From Massilia oculi (GTDB lineage: Bacteria > Pseudomonadota > Gammaproteobacteria > Burkholderiales > Burkholderiaceae_D), in NCBI RefSeq assembly GCF_003143515.1, contig NZ_CP029343.1, positions 372,001 to 436,000 on the forward strand: DNA of 64,000 bases, written 5' to 3'. The notes under the pieces were generated by a model. It worked only from the letters and a program-made list of their open reading frames with translations, did no database searches and had not been told where the DNA came from. How positions within the stretch are numbered: position 1 is the stretch's first letter; each line of letters opens with the position of its first letter. Positions 1 through 8,515 of this stretch are shown here, piece after piece. The position numbers and the translations under genes were made by a program.

Positions 1-224
1 CGCAGGGACAGCACGACCAGTTCCTGGGCTGCGCTCAGGGTCGTATGCAGGGTGTGAGCACGATGCGAGCGGTCTTGCACATCGTCCCGCTTGAGCCATT
101 TGGCAGCGGTGGCCCGAGTGATATTGAACACCTTGGCCGCTTGACGGTCGGACAGGCCGGAATCCTTGATCTCCTGACGGATTTTTGGCGTGGTGCGGGC
201 TTGCGGGTGAATGCGTGAACTCAT
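1..224 (-). CDS. IS481-type transposase, N-terminal part (runs off left edge)
   Basis: The ATG is at 224 on the minus strand and the frame stays open to the window edge, giving about 74 residues. The product begins MSSRIHPQARTTPKIRQEI. A helix-turn-helix follows (LSDRQAAKVF, then TRATAAKWLKR) and then the DRSHRAHTLHTTLS segment. This order, a homeodomain-like HTH then a basic D-R-S-x-R-P/A-H-like linker, is characteristic of IS481-family transposases. The DDE integrase core would lie beyond the left edge and cannot be seen. The copy could be complete or partial. Confidence 0.75.
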   Translation of the reverse strand, partial: MSSRIHPQARTTPKIRQEIKDSGLSDRQAAKVFNITRATAAKWLKRDDVQDRSHRAHTLHTTLSAAQELVVLSL

Positions 225-355
225 GCTCGATATGGTGATGTTCTGCGAGGGGCTGACGAACGATGCGGGAAGCCAGCAATTATCTCATCGAGCACGTCCT
301 TTGCACGGAACAAGGCCATGCTGCGTCGGGGAACATGATCACACGAAACTAAACA
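1..355 (-). mobile_element. Right-hand end of an IS481-like insertion sequence (boundary approximate)
   Basis: The transposase reads leftward, so its 5' terminus lies to the right of 224. A candidate terminus is at 355: read on the minus strand the DNA there begins TGTTTAGTTTCGTG, and 5'-TGT is the usual start of IS481-family inverted repeats. The stop codon of the neighbouring primase-like gene (349-351) falls inside this putative terminus. The partner inverted repeat is outside the window, so the boundary is inferred. Confidence 0.4.
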
Positions 356-1053
356 TGTACGCTCTCCTCAAATGGTATCGAACAGAACGCTTCTGTCACA
401 CCATTTGCCCGTGTCACTGGATGATCAGGAGAAATGTCCACGTCGGAACGGCGCACAACATTCGGGTAATTCTTCTTTCCGTTTGTGCTACTTTTATCCG
501 GTACAGATGCAGGATCGTGTCCAAGTTTAATGAGCTGGTCTAGCTGGTCATTCGACAACACGTTGCCAAGCATAATCGGGTCGCTACCCTGTGACCCATA
601 AAACGCGCGACACGCGTCCTTACAAGTCTTGTCCCCACCGAACTTGCGAATCAGCCCTTGATAGGCAGCAGTCATCTGGGTCGGATCGGTAATAGTTCGC
701 TCGGTTTGGAATACAATCCGAAAGCGGTGGTGCGATTCAGTGTGTGATGGAGTCCGATAAACGAAACCTCCGTATTGCTTGACAAAATCGTTGTTCAGGG
801 CGTCAGACATCTTCATGCCACCGTCGATGTCGACCGCTAGTACATCTGAACATATGAAGTTCTCATCCTTACGACTAATTCGGTGTTGTGCACAGAACGG
901 GTGGCCATCGTTCACAATGGAGGCTAATTCCGCCAATGTCACCGATACGTTTTCGCATTTTCGGGTGAGAGTTCCAAATAATTTAAGGTCTCCCTTTTCG
1001 ATTTTATCTCTGATCAGCCAGTTTACGGCAACTTTAAGTAATTTTGTAGACAT
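349..1053 (-). CDS. Primase-polymerase (AEP-like) replication protein, probably C-terminally truncated
   Basis: The ATG is at 1053 and the product is 234 residues. Residues ~70-78 (SDVLAVDIDGG) give a DxD metal-binding motif. Residues ~96-115 (GFVYRTPSH, then SHHRFRIVF) resemble the second conserved block of archaeo-eukaryotic primase-like proteins from plasmids and phages. DKTCKDACRAFYGS at ~141-154 matches the third block (D-x-C-x-D-x-x-R-x-F-Y-G). Such proteins normally have a PriCT or helicase part after this, but here the frame stops about 80 residues later, within a few bases of the candidate IS481 end. Truncation by the IS is inferred. Its likely role was replication initiation or priming for the integrated element. 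Family call from motifs only. Confidence 0.5.
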   Translation of the reverse strand: MSTKLLKVAVNWLIRDKIEKGDLKLFGTLTRKCENVSVTLAELASIVNDGHPFCAQHRISRKDENFICSDVLAVDIDGGMKMSDALNNDFVKQYGGFVYRTPSHTESHHRFRIVFQTERTITDPTQMTAAYQGLIRKFGGDKTCKDACRAFYGSQGSDPIMLGNVLSNDQLDQLIKLGHDPASVPDKSSTNGKKNYPNVVRRSDVDISPDHPVTRANGVTEAFCSIPFEESVHV

Positions 1054-1140
1054 TTTATTTTAGTTTTTTTCGCAAGATTGTTTATTGATCACTATTTTAC
1101 GATTCAATCGGGTCTATCTTATCTAGCACGATTTCTTTGG

Positions 1141-1173
1141 GCTATGCGGATGGACAGCCGCTTTCCGCATAGC
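1141..1173. repeat. Inverted repeat between the two primase-like genes
   Basis: GCTATGCGGA at 1141-1150 is matched by its exact reverse complement TCCGCATAGC at 1164-1173, with a 13-nt loop. It lies in the 175-nt gap between two leftward genes. On the plus strand it is followed by a T-rich stretch, but no leftward U-tract follows. It could be a terminator, an operator or part of an element origin; the sequence does not decide. Confidence 0.5.
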
Positions 1174-1228
1174 TCTTGCCTTTAAATTTTTGTTTGTGTT
1201 TTCAGCCACCTGCGCGAGTCATGGGACT

Positions 1229-1876
1229 TTAGGTCAACGTAAGAAAACCAGTGTCCTTAAGCTCATCGAGCATCGATTCACACATTATCCACCCTGGCGA
1301 TACGCATTCGACACGCAGCCCAGAATCGCCCTTATGGTAGCTTGGGAGCGTGCAAAAATTTCCAATATCATAGCTGTACGGAAAAGATTCCGGGTGTCTA
1401 CCATCTCCATTTGCCCATTTTTGAATCGAAGGCGCGAGTTCCAAAAATTTCCTAACTGAAATCGGCTTGAGTAACGGGAAGACAATACGAAACACTTCCC
1501 GTTCGAACCTCGGGTCCAGCGCCGTGTAACTCGCGTGTTCGAGATCGGCAAACTGAGGAGCCAATTCAGTTATATTAAATCTTTCCGGAAAATCAATCAC
1601 AAGTAACGAAGACTTGTTTGTGCGCTTGCGCGACGTAATTTCAGGCCATGCACAATAGCCGTGCGGAAAAATGTCATCTGTATCAACTCCATTATTAACT
1701 GATAGCAATACCAGGAAGGTGCCCCAGTCAGTATTTATTTTGCGATGGCCCTCATAGCAATCCTCACAAAATAGAGCGTCAATTGGGAGTGAACTGTAGT
1801 ATTTGCTAATGCTCGCGTTAAAGTGATTAGGAGGAATATAAAGGGAGTGGTGAGGCACAGAACGGTTCTTCTTCAT
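1229..1876 (-). CDS. Divergent primase-polymerase-like protein, catalytic motifs degenerate
   Basis: The product from ATG 1876 is 215 residues (a TTG four codons upstream is possible). FEREVFRIVFPLLKPIS at ~124-140 parallels the SHHRFRIVF block of the neighbouring gene. SYDIGNFCTLPSYHKGD at ~168-184 resembles the block in AEP-like primases where the fold ends in a Y-L-P-S-like motif. The acidic block reads LLVIDFPERF, with one Asp where DxD is expected, and the basic block lacks the conserved His. It may therefore be a catalytically dead partner of the gene at 349-1053. Both genes lie on the same strand, 175 nt apart. Assignment rests on motif resemblance only. Confidence 0.35.
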   Translation of the reverse strand: MKKNRSVPHHSLYIPPNHFNASISKYYSSLPIDALFCEDCYEGHRKINTDWGTFLVLLSVNNGVDTDDIFPHGYCAWPEITSRKRTNKSSLLVIDFPERFNITELAPQFADLEHASYTALDPRFEREVFRIVFPLLKPISVRKFLELAPSIQKWANGDGRHPESFPYSYDIGNFCTLPSYHKGDSGLRVECVSPGWIMCESMLDELKDTGFLTLT

Positions 1877-2470
1877 GTTGAATTTCAAATATAAATGTTA
1901 ATTTAAATGTGAAATTCTTTCGGCGCCCAATGCGCAGCTCGGCTCCGAACGAAATAAAGTCGAACGGAATCAAGATGGTCGTGCGGATTGATGGAGGCAG
2001 AACGCCTGCGATAACGGAAAGAGAAAACGGCAAAGGTGCCGTTAGACTGACTCTGACAGATTTGCAGGCGAACCCCAACATCCGATATACCGGATGAAAG
2101 AATTTCAAGCCTGCCCCTTCCATCATGCTAGGTGATGGTGCCGCTCTCTGACGGCCGTGTTACCCACGAGGCGCGGATATTTCCGCAAAATCTGGCAGCG
2201 TAGCTGGGTTGAAGCACTGAACGCTTAGGACAGAATAGCCGAGCCAGTTTACTGACGTCAATAGCTCAGCAAAAAATTCAAGTTTCTTTCAGGAAACATC
2301 GAGCATTCTCTGGCAGATCTGCCGGCCGTCCAGCGCACCTATTGGTCGGAGACAACGGGCGTCTCTGTCAGTAGTACACAGACCCATCGAGTTGTCCCCA
2401 CGGACTAGCAGAAGCCTTCCTTTGACCCGCTCTTACCTCTGCACATAAATAGCTACAGCCAGAACAACTT
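1877..2470. other. Gap without a convincing gene
   Basis: This ~590-nt stretch separates the leftward primase-like genes from the rightward DnaB-like relic. A 62-codon GTG-started frame (1909-2097) has no recognisable content. A small perfect hairpin, GCGGA-TATT-TCCGC, is at 2173-2186. As a divergent intergenic region beside replication genes it is a plausible place for promoters or an origin, but no iterons were found. Confidence 0.4.
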
Positions 2471-3451
2471 TTGCCCTCTGGCGGCGAAACGAGAACACAC
2501 TTGAACAATACATATATCAGTCCGGTGGCTAGCGACCCCAAACCTAACCTGACCCAATCGACTGCACAGGCAGAGACCCCGAATATTTGCACATATGCTA
2601 ACGGATGGCTGTCGAACTGGCTTCCAAAGACAGTATGCCTGAGCGGAGATTCGCTCGACAGCCCGCATCAGAATTTCGAGGCTGCCCAGGACTATGTGAT
2701 CCATGGCACGTCACCGATCGACGAGGGCATGCTCGCCATTACGCTCGCAGAAAAATTTGCACGCGCCGGCGGGCACGTCATCTGGGTCGGAACGACGTCG
2801 GATCTGTATCGCATGTCGGACGAGCTCTTGTTCAAAATTGCCGGGCTCGAACTTCCTACCGAGGGCACAGAGGTTCAATTCGACGTGATCAAGTACCTTG
2901 ACCTGATGGATGCACGCGCCGAAATGATGAACATGTGGATTGATTTCTGCAACGTCGAAGACTGTGGGGACATGGCTGTTGAGCAAGACTTTGTGGCGTC
3001 GATGTCTTCCTTCAAGCCAACATTGATCGTGGTGGCTTCGTCGATCTTCGACGATCAGACACTAGACGCATTTGAGTTCTTGATTCGCAACACGTCCGGT
3101 CTGCAAATGGTGAAGCACTTACGTGAAACGAATCCGATCTGCAATATTTTGTGGCCGTCGTCGGTCGCAAATAGTACGCTGACTACCTTGCCGAATTTGC
3201 ACGATACTCAGTAAGACCTGCTGGACCGGGTCGTCAGCCGCTTAGGTCGGATTTCCGTTCGGCCTGACCTTGCCTTACTCTACTTTGACGACCGTGATCC
3301 CATGGGCGTTCCTGGTCATGCCTTGATGCTGGTACACAAGACGGAGGCGGAAGCTGGGTGGCCAAGTTTGAGTCGTGACCAGGCTCGGCCGCTGGCATGT
3401 CTGTACCACTTGGGGGCTTTCATCCGCCTCGTATCCCAAGTTCAACCGTGA
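2471..3451 (+). pseudogene. DnaB/RecA-fold helicase-like protein lacking a P-loop, interrupted by an in-frame TAA
   Basis: One frame runs from a TTG at 2471 to TGA at 3449-3451, broken only by TAA at 3212-3214. The first part ends at residue 247. Residues ~79-130 (HGTSPIDEGMLAITLAEKF, then HVIWVGTTSDLYRMSDELL) line up with the DnaB region holding Walker A and the following strand, but GxxGxGKT is replaced by GTSPIDEG. LIVVASSIF stands at the Walker B strand. After the stop, RPDLALLYFDDRDP and HALMLVHKTEAEAG resemble the C-terminal DnaB segment. The 3' end overlaps the convergent recombinase by 32 nt. The upstream start is uncertain. It is either a dead helicase or a non-ATPase relative that later acquired a stop. 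Confidence 0.4.
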
Positions 3452-5231
3452 CCTGCGTCGGATCATCAAAATTCGGATGCACGACACGGAAGCCCCCGTT
3501 CTTTGCCTTGATCGTAAAGTAGCGTCCTGTATCCTTCCGGGTGACGTAGCGACCGCGAACGCCTCGCCCTGTACGTTTAGGTTCTGTACGCATGTGTTCG
3601 CTGATGTAGGCCTCGACTCGCGCCGCAGAGAATCCACTCTCCACTAACCCGGCACGCAAAGCCTCGATCTCCTCTGGTGACGTAAGTGTCCCTGCTGGGA
3701 AGACACGAACTATCTCGATCAAATGCCGGATGTGCTCGGAGATCTTTGCCCGGACCATGAACAGTGTATCGCCACTGAGTCCGTCGAGCTTCTCAAGCGT
3801 GGCGCGAACTGTTTCAACTTCATCCGTACGACGCTTCGCTGATAGCTGGACCGTAAGAAGCTCATCCTCAAGCTGCGTCTTCGAGCTGTTCATTATTCCA
3901 ACTTCGTGCTCCAGTTCACGAATGCGCTTAATCACCGCCGCTGGCGCGTCGCCGAGTTCAAGCGCATCCATCAGACGTGCGAGCCGAGTACTCGCTTCAT
4001 TGATGGCGGACTCAACAGATTGGAGTCGTCCGACCAGCGAAAGTTGCCGATCTTGCTCTCCCTCTACAGCGTCCACGTCAAACAATATTTCCTTCAACTG
4101 TATGGTCCGGCAGAACGTCAGGAAACTGCTCTCGAAATCTTTATAGGGCCATTGGACCGCGAAGCATCCTAGCCCACGGCGAGCGCCATCACACACCAAG
4201 ACCTTCTTACCCGGCCTCGTTACATTATTGCCATCTGCGGACCTTGTTCGCTGCGCCGAGCCGCCAGCCAAAATCATCGTACTCCCGCAATAGCCGCACT
4301 TGATTAGCCCACTTAACAAGTTCGGTACCTCTGTTCCTTTCCTTGCCCTTGCGCCACTAAAAAGCCGCTCCTTCCGAAGATTCTGTAGGTAGAAAAATTC
4401 TTCTTTCGTGATCAATGCAGGGTAGTAGTCAGGTACAGGCGCACCATGGGGTGCGAGCTTCCCACTGTTCCAAAGCTGAGGCTGAAACTCGCCGTACAGT
4501 GCTGTATTGGTGATGATTTTGTTAATGTACGACGGATACCAGCCCTTCCCATGCGAAGAAACCGGTGGCAGCGAACGTTCATTCAACCGCTTGGCAATAA
4601 GCGCCTGCCCCATCCCTGACTTGACCATGTCGATGATTTCCATGACCAGCTCGACACGCTCAGGGATGAGTATGAACTCGGTCTTGTTCGGACTAAGTTC
4701 CATCCAAGCTGGACATCGAGCTGTCAATTTTTTCTCATCGATTCGGGCACGCTTGGCTTCCCATGCAGCAGACACGCGACGACTCTTCATCGCCGACTCT
4801 TCGTGAGCGCGCGCCATGATTGTGATCGAGATGATCAAGCTGGAAAAGTTGTTCCCGACCGATTCTGCGCTGTACACCATGTTGTCGGCCAGCGTGACAA
4901 CCGTAACGCCTTGGCGCAAAATCTAGATGAAAATCTCAAGCGCGGCCAGCACTTTGTCACGGGACAAACGGTCAAGCGATTCGACCAACAAGAAGGACCC
5001 ATGGGCAATCCGGCCACGCTTTACTGCTTCGAGAAACCCACCAAGTGCGCCACGATCGATGTTTGAACGATCAAACGCCGAAAGACCCAAGTCGTGAAGG
5101 TGGAGAGATGTGTCAAGCGTCAAGCCGTGCGCCGAAGCGTACCGTTCTGATAGCTCGGTCTGCCTTCGAAGCGAGTCCCCCTTCTGCTGCTCGGAAGTGG
5201 AAAAGCGGATGTAGCTGTAAGCGACGGGCAA
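3420..5231 (-). pseudogene. Large serine recombinase (site-specific integrase) with an in-frame amber stop
   Basis: The minus-strand frame is continuous from ~5231 to 3420 apart from TAG at 4923-4925. The N-terminal part has AYSYIRFSTSEQQKGDSLRRQ-type sequence containing the catalytic Ser (YIRFSTSEQQ), then ESLDRLSRDKVLAALEIFI just before the stop. It resumes with ILRQGVTVVTLADNMVYS, as expected of the resolvase domain. The recombinase domain follows (GKGWYPSYINKIITNTALYG) and a zinc ribbon (LIKCGYCGSTM, then VCDGARRGLGC), then a coiled-coil-rich C-terminus. About 600 residues in total, typical for the family. The start is taken as the TTG at 5231, just before the conserved PVAYSYIRFS; no clear Shine-Dalgarno was seen. 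The att-like repeat lies ~50 bp upstream, the usual position for an integrase. A single nonsense substitution is the simplest explanation. Confidence 0.8.
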
Positions 5232-5281
5232 GGTGGCAATCCAATATTGATGCAGTGCAACAATTATACACCTGATTTTCG

Positions 5282-5304
5282 TGTATTCATAGACCCAATA
5301 TCGA
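5282..5304. repeat. att-like 23-bp direct repeat, left copy
   Basis: The 23 bases starting TGTATTCATAG and ending CCAATATCGA are identical to 8831-8853. The flanking bases on both sides differ between the copies. This copy lies ~50 bp upstream of the recombinase start. It is best read as the right end of the left-hand element fused to the left end of the inner element. Confidence 0.8.
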
Positions 5305-5384
5305 AATGACTTACCAGCAGCAAATGTGAAGAAATCCCACAATGCGGAATACAACCTTCACGTCCCGGACACCGTTGCCAACGG

Positions 5385-6752
5385 TCAACGCTTGAATACC
5401 GATTGCTCGTGATATCGAAGGAACTCGATTTGATCTGAATTAAACGTTCCTACATACTTCACCTCCGGAATCCCCCATTTGGCTAAAATCATTTGATCGA
5501 GTTGCTTTGAGATCAGCAACCTACCATCGGAAGAGAACGAGATAAGTCCCCTGTCGAAGAGATGATCGATGTGGGGAGCAAGCAGTAGCCCGTTACAACC
5601 GTTCAACTTCTCGTCGTCGCTACTATCCTTCCATGGCTTAATGTGGCTAGCGCGTAAGTGAAGCGGATCGGTCACGCCAGTAATTCGACACCCTTTCTCA
5701 TTGAGCCGGACATTCGCTTTGAACACCCCTTGGCCCCGCCGCGCATTCACAAGTTGCGTCTTAGTGGTAGCACCAATGTCTGTTCGCCCCCGAATTGCTT
5801 CCTCTTGCTGATCTGCAGCAATCTCGCTCTCATCAAGCTCACCTTGAAGCGCCTTTAAGGTTAAGGTGAATTCTTTTCCAATCAGTGTCGCCAGAACGTC
5901 CGCCATCGACGCTGGAACAGCTGCCAAATACACCGACTGTAGTCCGTCGCCCGACTCTTGCAGCGGTGAGTATTTGGCAGGGAGATGGGCACGAATCGCT
6001 TCAATATGATCCTTCGGGCGAATCTGCGAATGGAGTTCTTTGAACTCGACAGGAACAAGCCATCCGTCCTTAGCCCAGCTCGCTCCCGCGTCGCCGAAAT
6101 CTGGCTTAGTCGATGTCTCAGCTTTGCCAATTGCCACTCCAATTGCTTTGATGCGTGTATCGCAGAACGAGAAGACGACATCGCCAATGTTGACATCCAT
6201 CATGTTGTCATAAAACTGATTTCGAACGCCATCCGCTCTTGTCTTTGGCGACCATAGAAACCCACCCGGCACCTCGGTCTTGTACGTCTGATTTTGGTTG
6301 ACCCACCAGTAGCGGCGGTTTGTAGATTGAAGCAACGTCCGCAAGCTCTTCGTGGAAACAACGTCAATGCCGCTCACGGCATCACTCCGTACTTCCTGTT
6401 TGGCGTGCACTGAGAGAGGATTACTCGCGTTGAGCTGATATGGCTTGAATGCATAGTTCGACTTATGCAGTAGCATCTCTGCTCTTGAAATCAGGATCTC
6501 ATCAAAATAGGCTCGCCACTTCGTTTCAACGACAAGCGCTTCTACGGTTAGGTCCAGACGGCCATGTTTCCAAAGGTCCGCGAACCCATCTGATGGAGTT
6601 TTTTTGCTCAACAGCTTGCGCGCTGTCGCATAACCGCCGTCGGCACTTAACATACCGAGAAACGCAGTTGCCGGAAATCCAAGGTCTCGCTTTGCCTCAG
6701 CAGCTTTGCTACGTAGGAAATTAGTAAACTCTTGGTCCTCTTGCTTATTCAA
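5385..6752 (-). CDS. EVE-domain HNH endonuclease, probable type IV (modification-dependent) restriction enzyme
   Basis: The start is TTG at 6752, supported by AGAGGAAAG a few bases upstream; 455 residues. The N-terminal ~110 residues (GGYATARKLL, then GRLDLTVEALVVETKWR) are a domain often found in front of restriction HNH nucleases. Residues ~145-290 look like an EVE/PUA-type module (RYWWVNQNQTYKTEVPGGFL, then NIGDVVFSFCDTRIKAIGVA), a fold that binds modified bases in known EVE-HNH enzymes. The C-terminus is an HNH domain of the HNH_2 type: LRASHIKPWKDS, NGCNGLLLAPHIDHLFDRG, with His, Asn and His in place. The gene is separated from the upstream operon by 193 nt and has its own good ribosome site. 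Cutting of phage or plasmid DNA carrying modified cytosine is the expected role; the target is inference. Confidence 0.8.
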   Translation of the reverse strand: MNKQEDQEFTNFLRSKAAEAKRDLGFPATAFLGMLSADGGYATARKLLSKKTPSDGFADLWKHGRLDLTVEALVVETKWRAYFDEILISRAEMLLHKSNYAFKPYQLNASNPLSVHAKQEVRSDAVSGIDVVSTKSLRTLLQSTNRRYWWVNQNQTYKTEVPGGFLWSPKTRADGVRNQFYDNMMDVNIGDVVFSFCDTRIKAIGVAIGKAETSTKPDFGDAGASWAKDGWLVPVEFKELHSQIRPKDHIEAIRAHLPAKYSPLQESGDGLQSVYLAAVPASMADVLATLIGKEFTLTLKALQGELDESEIAADQQEEAIRGRTDIGATTKTQLVNARRGQGVFKANVRLNEKGCRITGVTDPLHLRASHIKPWKDSSDDEKLNGCNGLLLAPHIDHLFDRGLISFSSDGRLLISKQLDQMILAKWGIPEVKYVGTFNSDQIEFLRYHEQSVFKR

Positions 6753-6945
6753 AATTCTTTCCTCTGGCTTTAATTAGCGGTGCGCACCTAAAGACGTCAA
6801 AATCCTTACCAAGTAGGTTATTGTACCTATGTATTCACCCAGCCTCGCCTTCTTAATATGAAACAATATCCGATACCGTCTAGAGTAAAGTTGCCGAAGA
6901 TTTGCTTAATAGCGACAGCAAACAGACATTTCGGCAAACCTATAG

Positions 6946-7407
6946 CTATACCAAGAAACGGGAAAAATTGATTGTTCCACCTTGATGCGTAGGAATTACA
7001 GCCAGAGCCGCAAGATACGCTGCAGTTTGCGAAAACACATCATTTAGATCAAGCAAATGAATATCTGTAGACGACAATTCCGGCTGCCCACGCAAAAGAC
7101 GAGCGAAGCTATCCTGATAGCCGATCCCAGCGATATAGATACATAGCTTTGGCTTAAGACGAAGCAAATCAGAGTGAAGCATCTTTGCCTCATCAACACC
7201 TATTAAATCAGCTGAAAGTTTGCTTTGAAAATGAGCGATTAACACATCTTTGCTATCAGTTATCGCACCGTCAACAGACCCGTCTTTGCCCCGAGGTCCC
7301 GGGATGAACGAGAGATGTGAAGCAAGCCGCTGGCCAATTATTTGCTTTGTAGCATTTGTGCCACCTACGACGCCGTCTACCATATTGTTTATGTGATAGC
7401 TATGCAT
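6946..7407 (-). CDS. Small PD-(D/E)XK (Mrr-like) nuclease-fold protein
   Basis: Start ATG 7407, overlapping the upstream gene by 8 nt, so translation is probably coupled; 153 residues. GQRLASHLSFIPGPRGKDGS followed by VDGAI gives the acidic half, and DVLIAHFQSKLS gives the Q-x-K half of a restriction-endonuclease-like active site of the Mrr type. The segment after it (LLRLKPKLCIYIAGIGYQDS) fits the next strand and helix of that fold. It is the last gene of the ParA-led operon. No separate DNA-binding domain is visible, so specificity may come from its partners. Motif-based call; not matched to a named family. Confidence 0.5.
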   Translation of the reverse strand: MHSYHINNMVDGVVGGTNATKQIIGQRLASHLSFIPGPRGKDGSVDGAITDSKDVLIAHFQSKLSADLIGVDEAKMLHSDLLRLKPKLCIYIAGIGYQDSFARLLRGQPELSSTDIHLLDLNDVFSQTAAYLAALAVIPTHQGGTINFSRFLV

Positions 7408-7852
7408 TTTCGCTGAACTTCTCTAGAAGAAAATGAAAGCCGATATCAATTAACTGCTCCGCTGCGTTCTGTTGACCCACTGCCACAATCGCGAACAAGG
7501 TTTTGCGGGTAGGCTTTACATATAATTGCTCACAGTTCTCCACATCGATATCGAACTTAGACTTGAAAGGACCGAGTCGATGTTTTTTGACAGAATAAAA
7601 TCCGAAACAAATTATTTCATTCCATCCGAAATTTTCTCCGAACATCGCCTGCATCTTCTTCAGCTGTTCAATCTGGCGAAGTTCGACATTGATCGGATAC
7701 CCCTTCTTACGCCCAGCATATTTCTCAACTAGTGACTGCACAGATATATTAAGGTAATAATCGTCCTCATCCAAGGAAGGTCGAGTATCGTTTCGACGCC
7801 TTGGCCCAGGATTTTCAGGCAACTCTACATTAATCAAATTCTTTTGGATCAT
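7400..7852 (-). CDS. Unknown protein, middle gene of the ParA/nuclease operon
   Basis: The ATG at 7852 lies 6 nt after the ParA stop, and the stop codon overlaps the next gene by 8 nt. The 150-residue product is not recognised. It begins with a Pro/Arg/Asp-rich segment (LPENPGPRRRNDTRPSLDED), then has a charged helical middle part (NVELRQIEQLKKMQAMFG) and ends in mixed hydrophobic and charged sequence (LFAIVAVGQQNAAEQLIDIG). No signal peptide, membrane segment or zinc motif is visible. Its fixed place between an ATPase and a nuclease-like protein suggests an adaptor or target-recognition role, which is inference. Confidence 0.7.
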   Translation of the reverse strand: MIQKNLINVELPENPGPRRRNDTRPSLDEDDYYLNISVQSLVEKYAGRKKGYPINVELRQIEQLKKMQAMFGENFGWNEIICFGFYSVKKHRLGPFKSKFDIDVENCEQLYVKPTRKTLFAIVAVGQQNAAEQLIDIGFHFLLEKFSENA

Positions 7853-7858
7853 AACTGT

Positions 7859-8515
7859 CTACCCAAGAGCAATATCGGTATATATTTTACCAATATCGAC
7901 GTTTGTTGGGTAACTCCAGGCGAATTTATAATCAACAAATACTGCGTTACCAAACAATTGTGGATTAATCGGCAAAGCATCGGTGATCTCGACACTACCA
8001 AAAGCTTGACCTAAAGAATCTCTTATACTCTGACCTGATATCCCAATCGGAACTACTTTGACCCGAGCTGTTACCCCAATTGCTGAGAGTCGCTGAATCG
8101 TTTCCAGCACAGTAATCAACTGGGCCAATCCACCAAAGTCATCGTATTTAACAGGTACGAGAATTAGATCAGGCCTCACTTCGCTTATGATGCTGTTTGC
8201 CGTCAATGGATCAGGAGTCGTATCGAACACAAAATGATCAAAGTCCAGCTTCAGTATTTTTGATATACGTTTGCTTAGGTCGAACTTCGTGATCTGTCTT
8301 AGCGGGTGCAACGGAATTATGCCCGAGCCATTATTTAGCATCTCAACTTCATCAGTCGATGGAGGATCCCCAAAGTTGAAAAAGCAATAACTATTTACTT
8401 GTCGGTCTCCGTCAACCAAAAGAACTTTTCCCTGCTGCTGCAATATCCCAGCTACGTGAATGGCAGTCGTTGATTTACCGACACCGCCTTTGAAATGAAT
8501 ACATAAGACTTTCAT
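7859..8515 (-). CDS. ParA/MinD-type ATPase
   Basis: Start ATG 8515, 218 residues. FKGGVGKSTTAIHVAG at residues ~8-23 is a deviant Walker A with the signature lysine. VLLVDGDRQ at ~31-39 is the switch I/A' strand and DHFVFDTTPD at ~113-122 is Walker B. The size fits small ParA (type Ib-like) proteins without an N-terminal DNA-binding domain. It is the first gene of a three-gene operon whose downstream members are not ParB-like, so plasmid-style partition is not the obvious role. Expression probably starts from the AT-rich 8516-8580 region. Confidence 0.85.
   Translation of the reverse strand: MKVLCIHFKGGVGKSTTAIHVAGILQQQGKVLLVDGDRQVNSYCFFNFGDPPSTDEVEMLNNGSGIIPLHPLRQITKFDLSKRISKILKLDFDHFVFDTTPDPLTANSIISEVRPDLILVPVKYDDFGGLAQLITVLETIQRLSAIGVTARVKVVPIGISGQSIRDSLGQAFGSVEITDALPINPQLFGNAVFVDYKFAWSYPTNVDIGKIYTDIALG

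Noticed and set aside
1909..2097. A 62-codon GTG-started frame between the primase-like gene and the DnaB-like relic
   Set aside because: No homology signal, no clear ribosome site; kept only as a note in the intergenic entry.
2368..2592. A 74-codon minus-strand frame with one hydrophobic stretch
   Set aside because: It overlaps the start of the DnaB-like frame on the other strand and shows no motif or ribosome site.
3212..4925. Stop-codon readthrough or recoding as the explanation for the TAA and TAG interruptions
   Set aside because: The two stops differ (TAA and TAG), no recoding element or shared context was seen, and the element looks decayed. Nonsense mutations are simpler.
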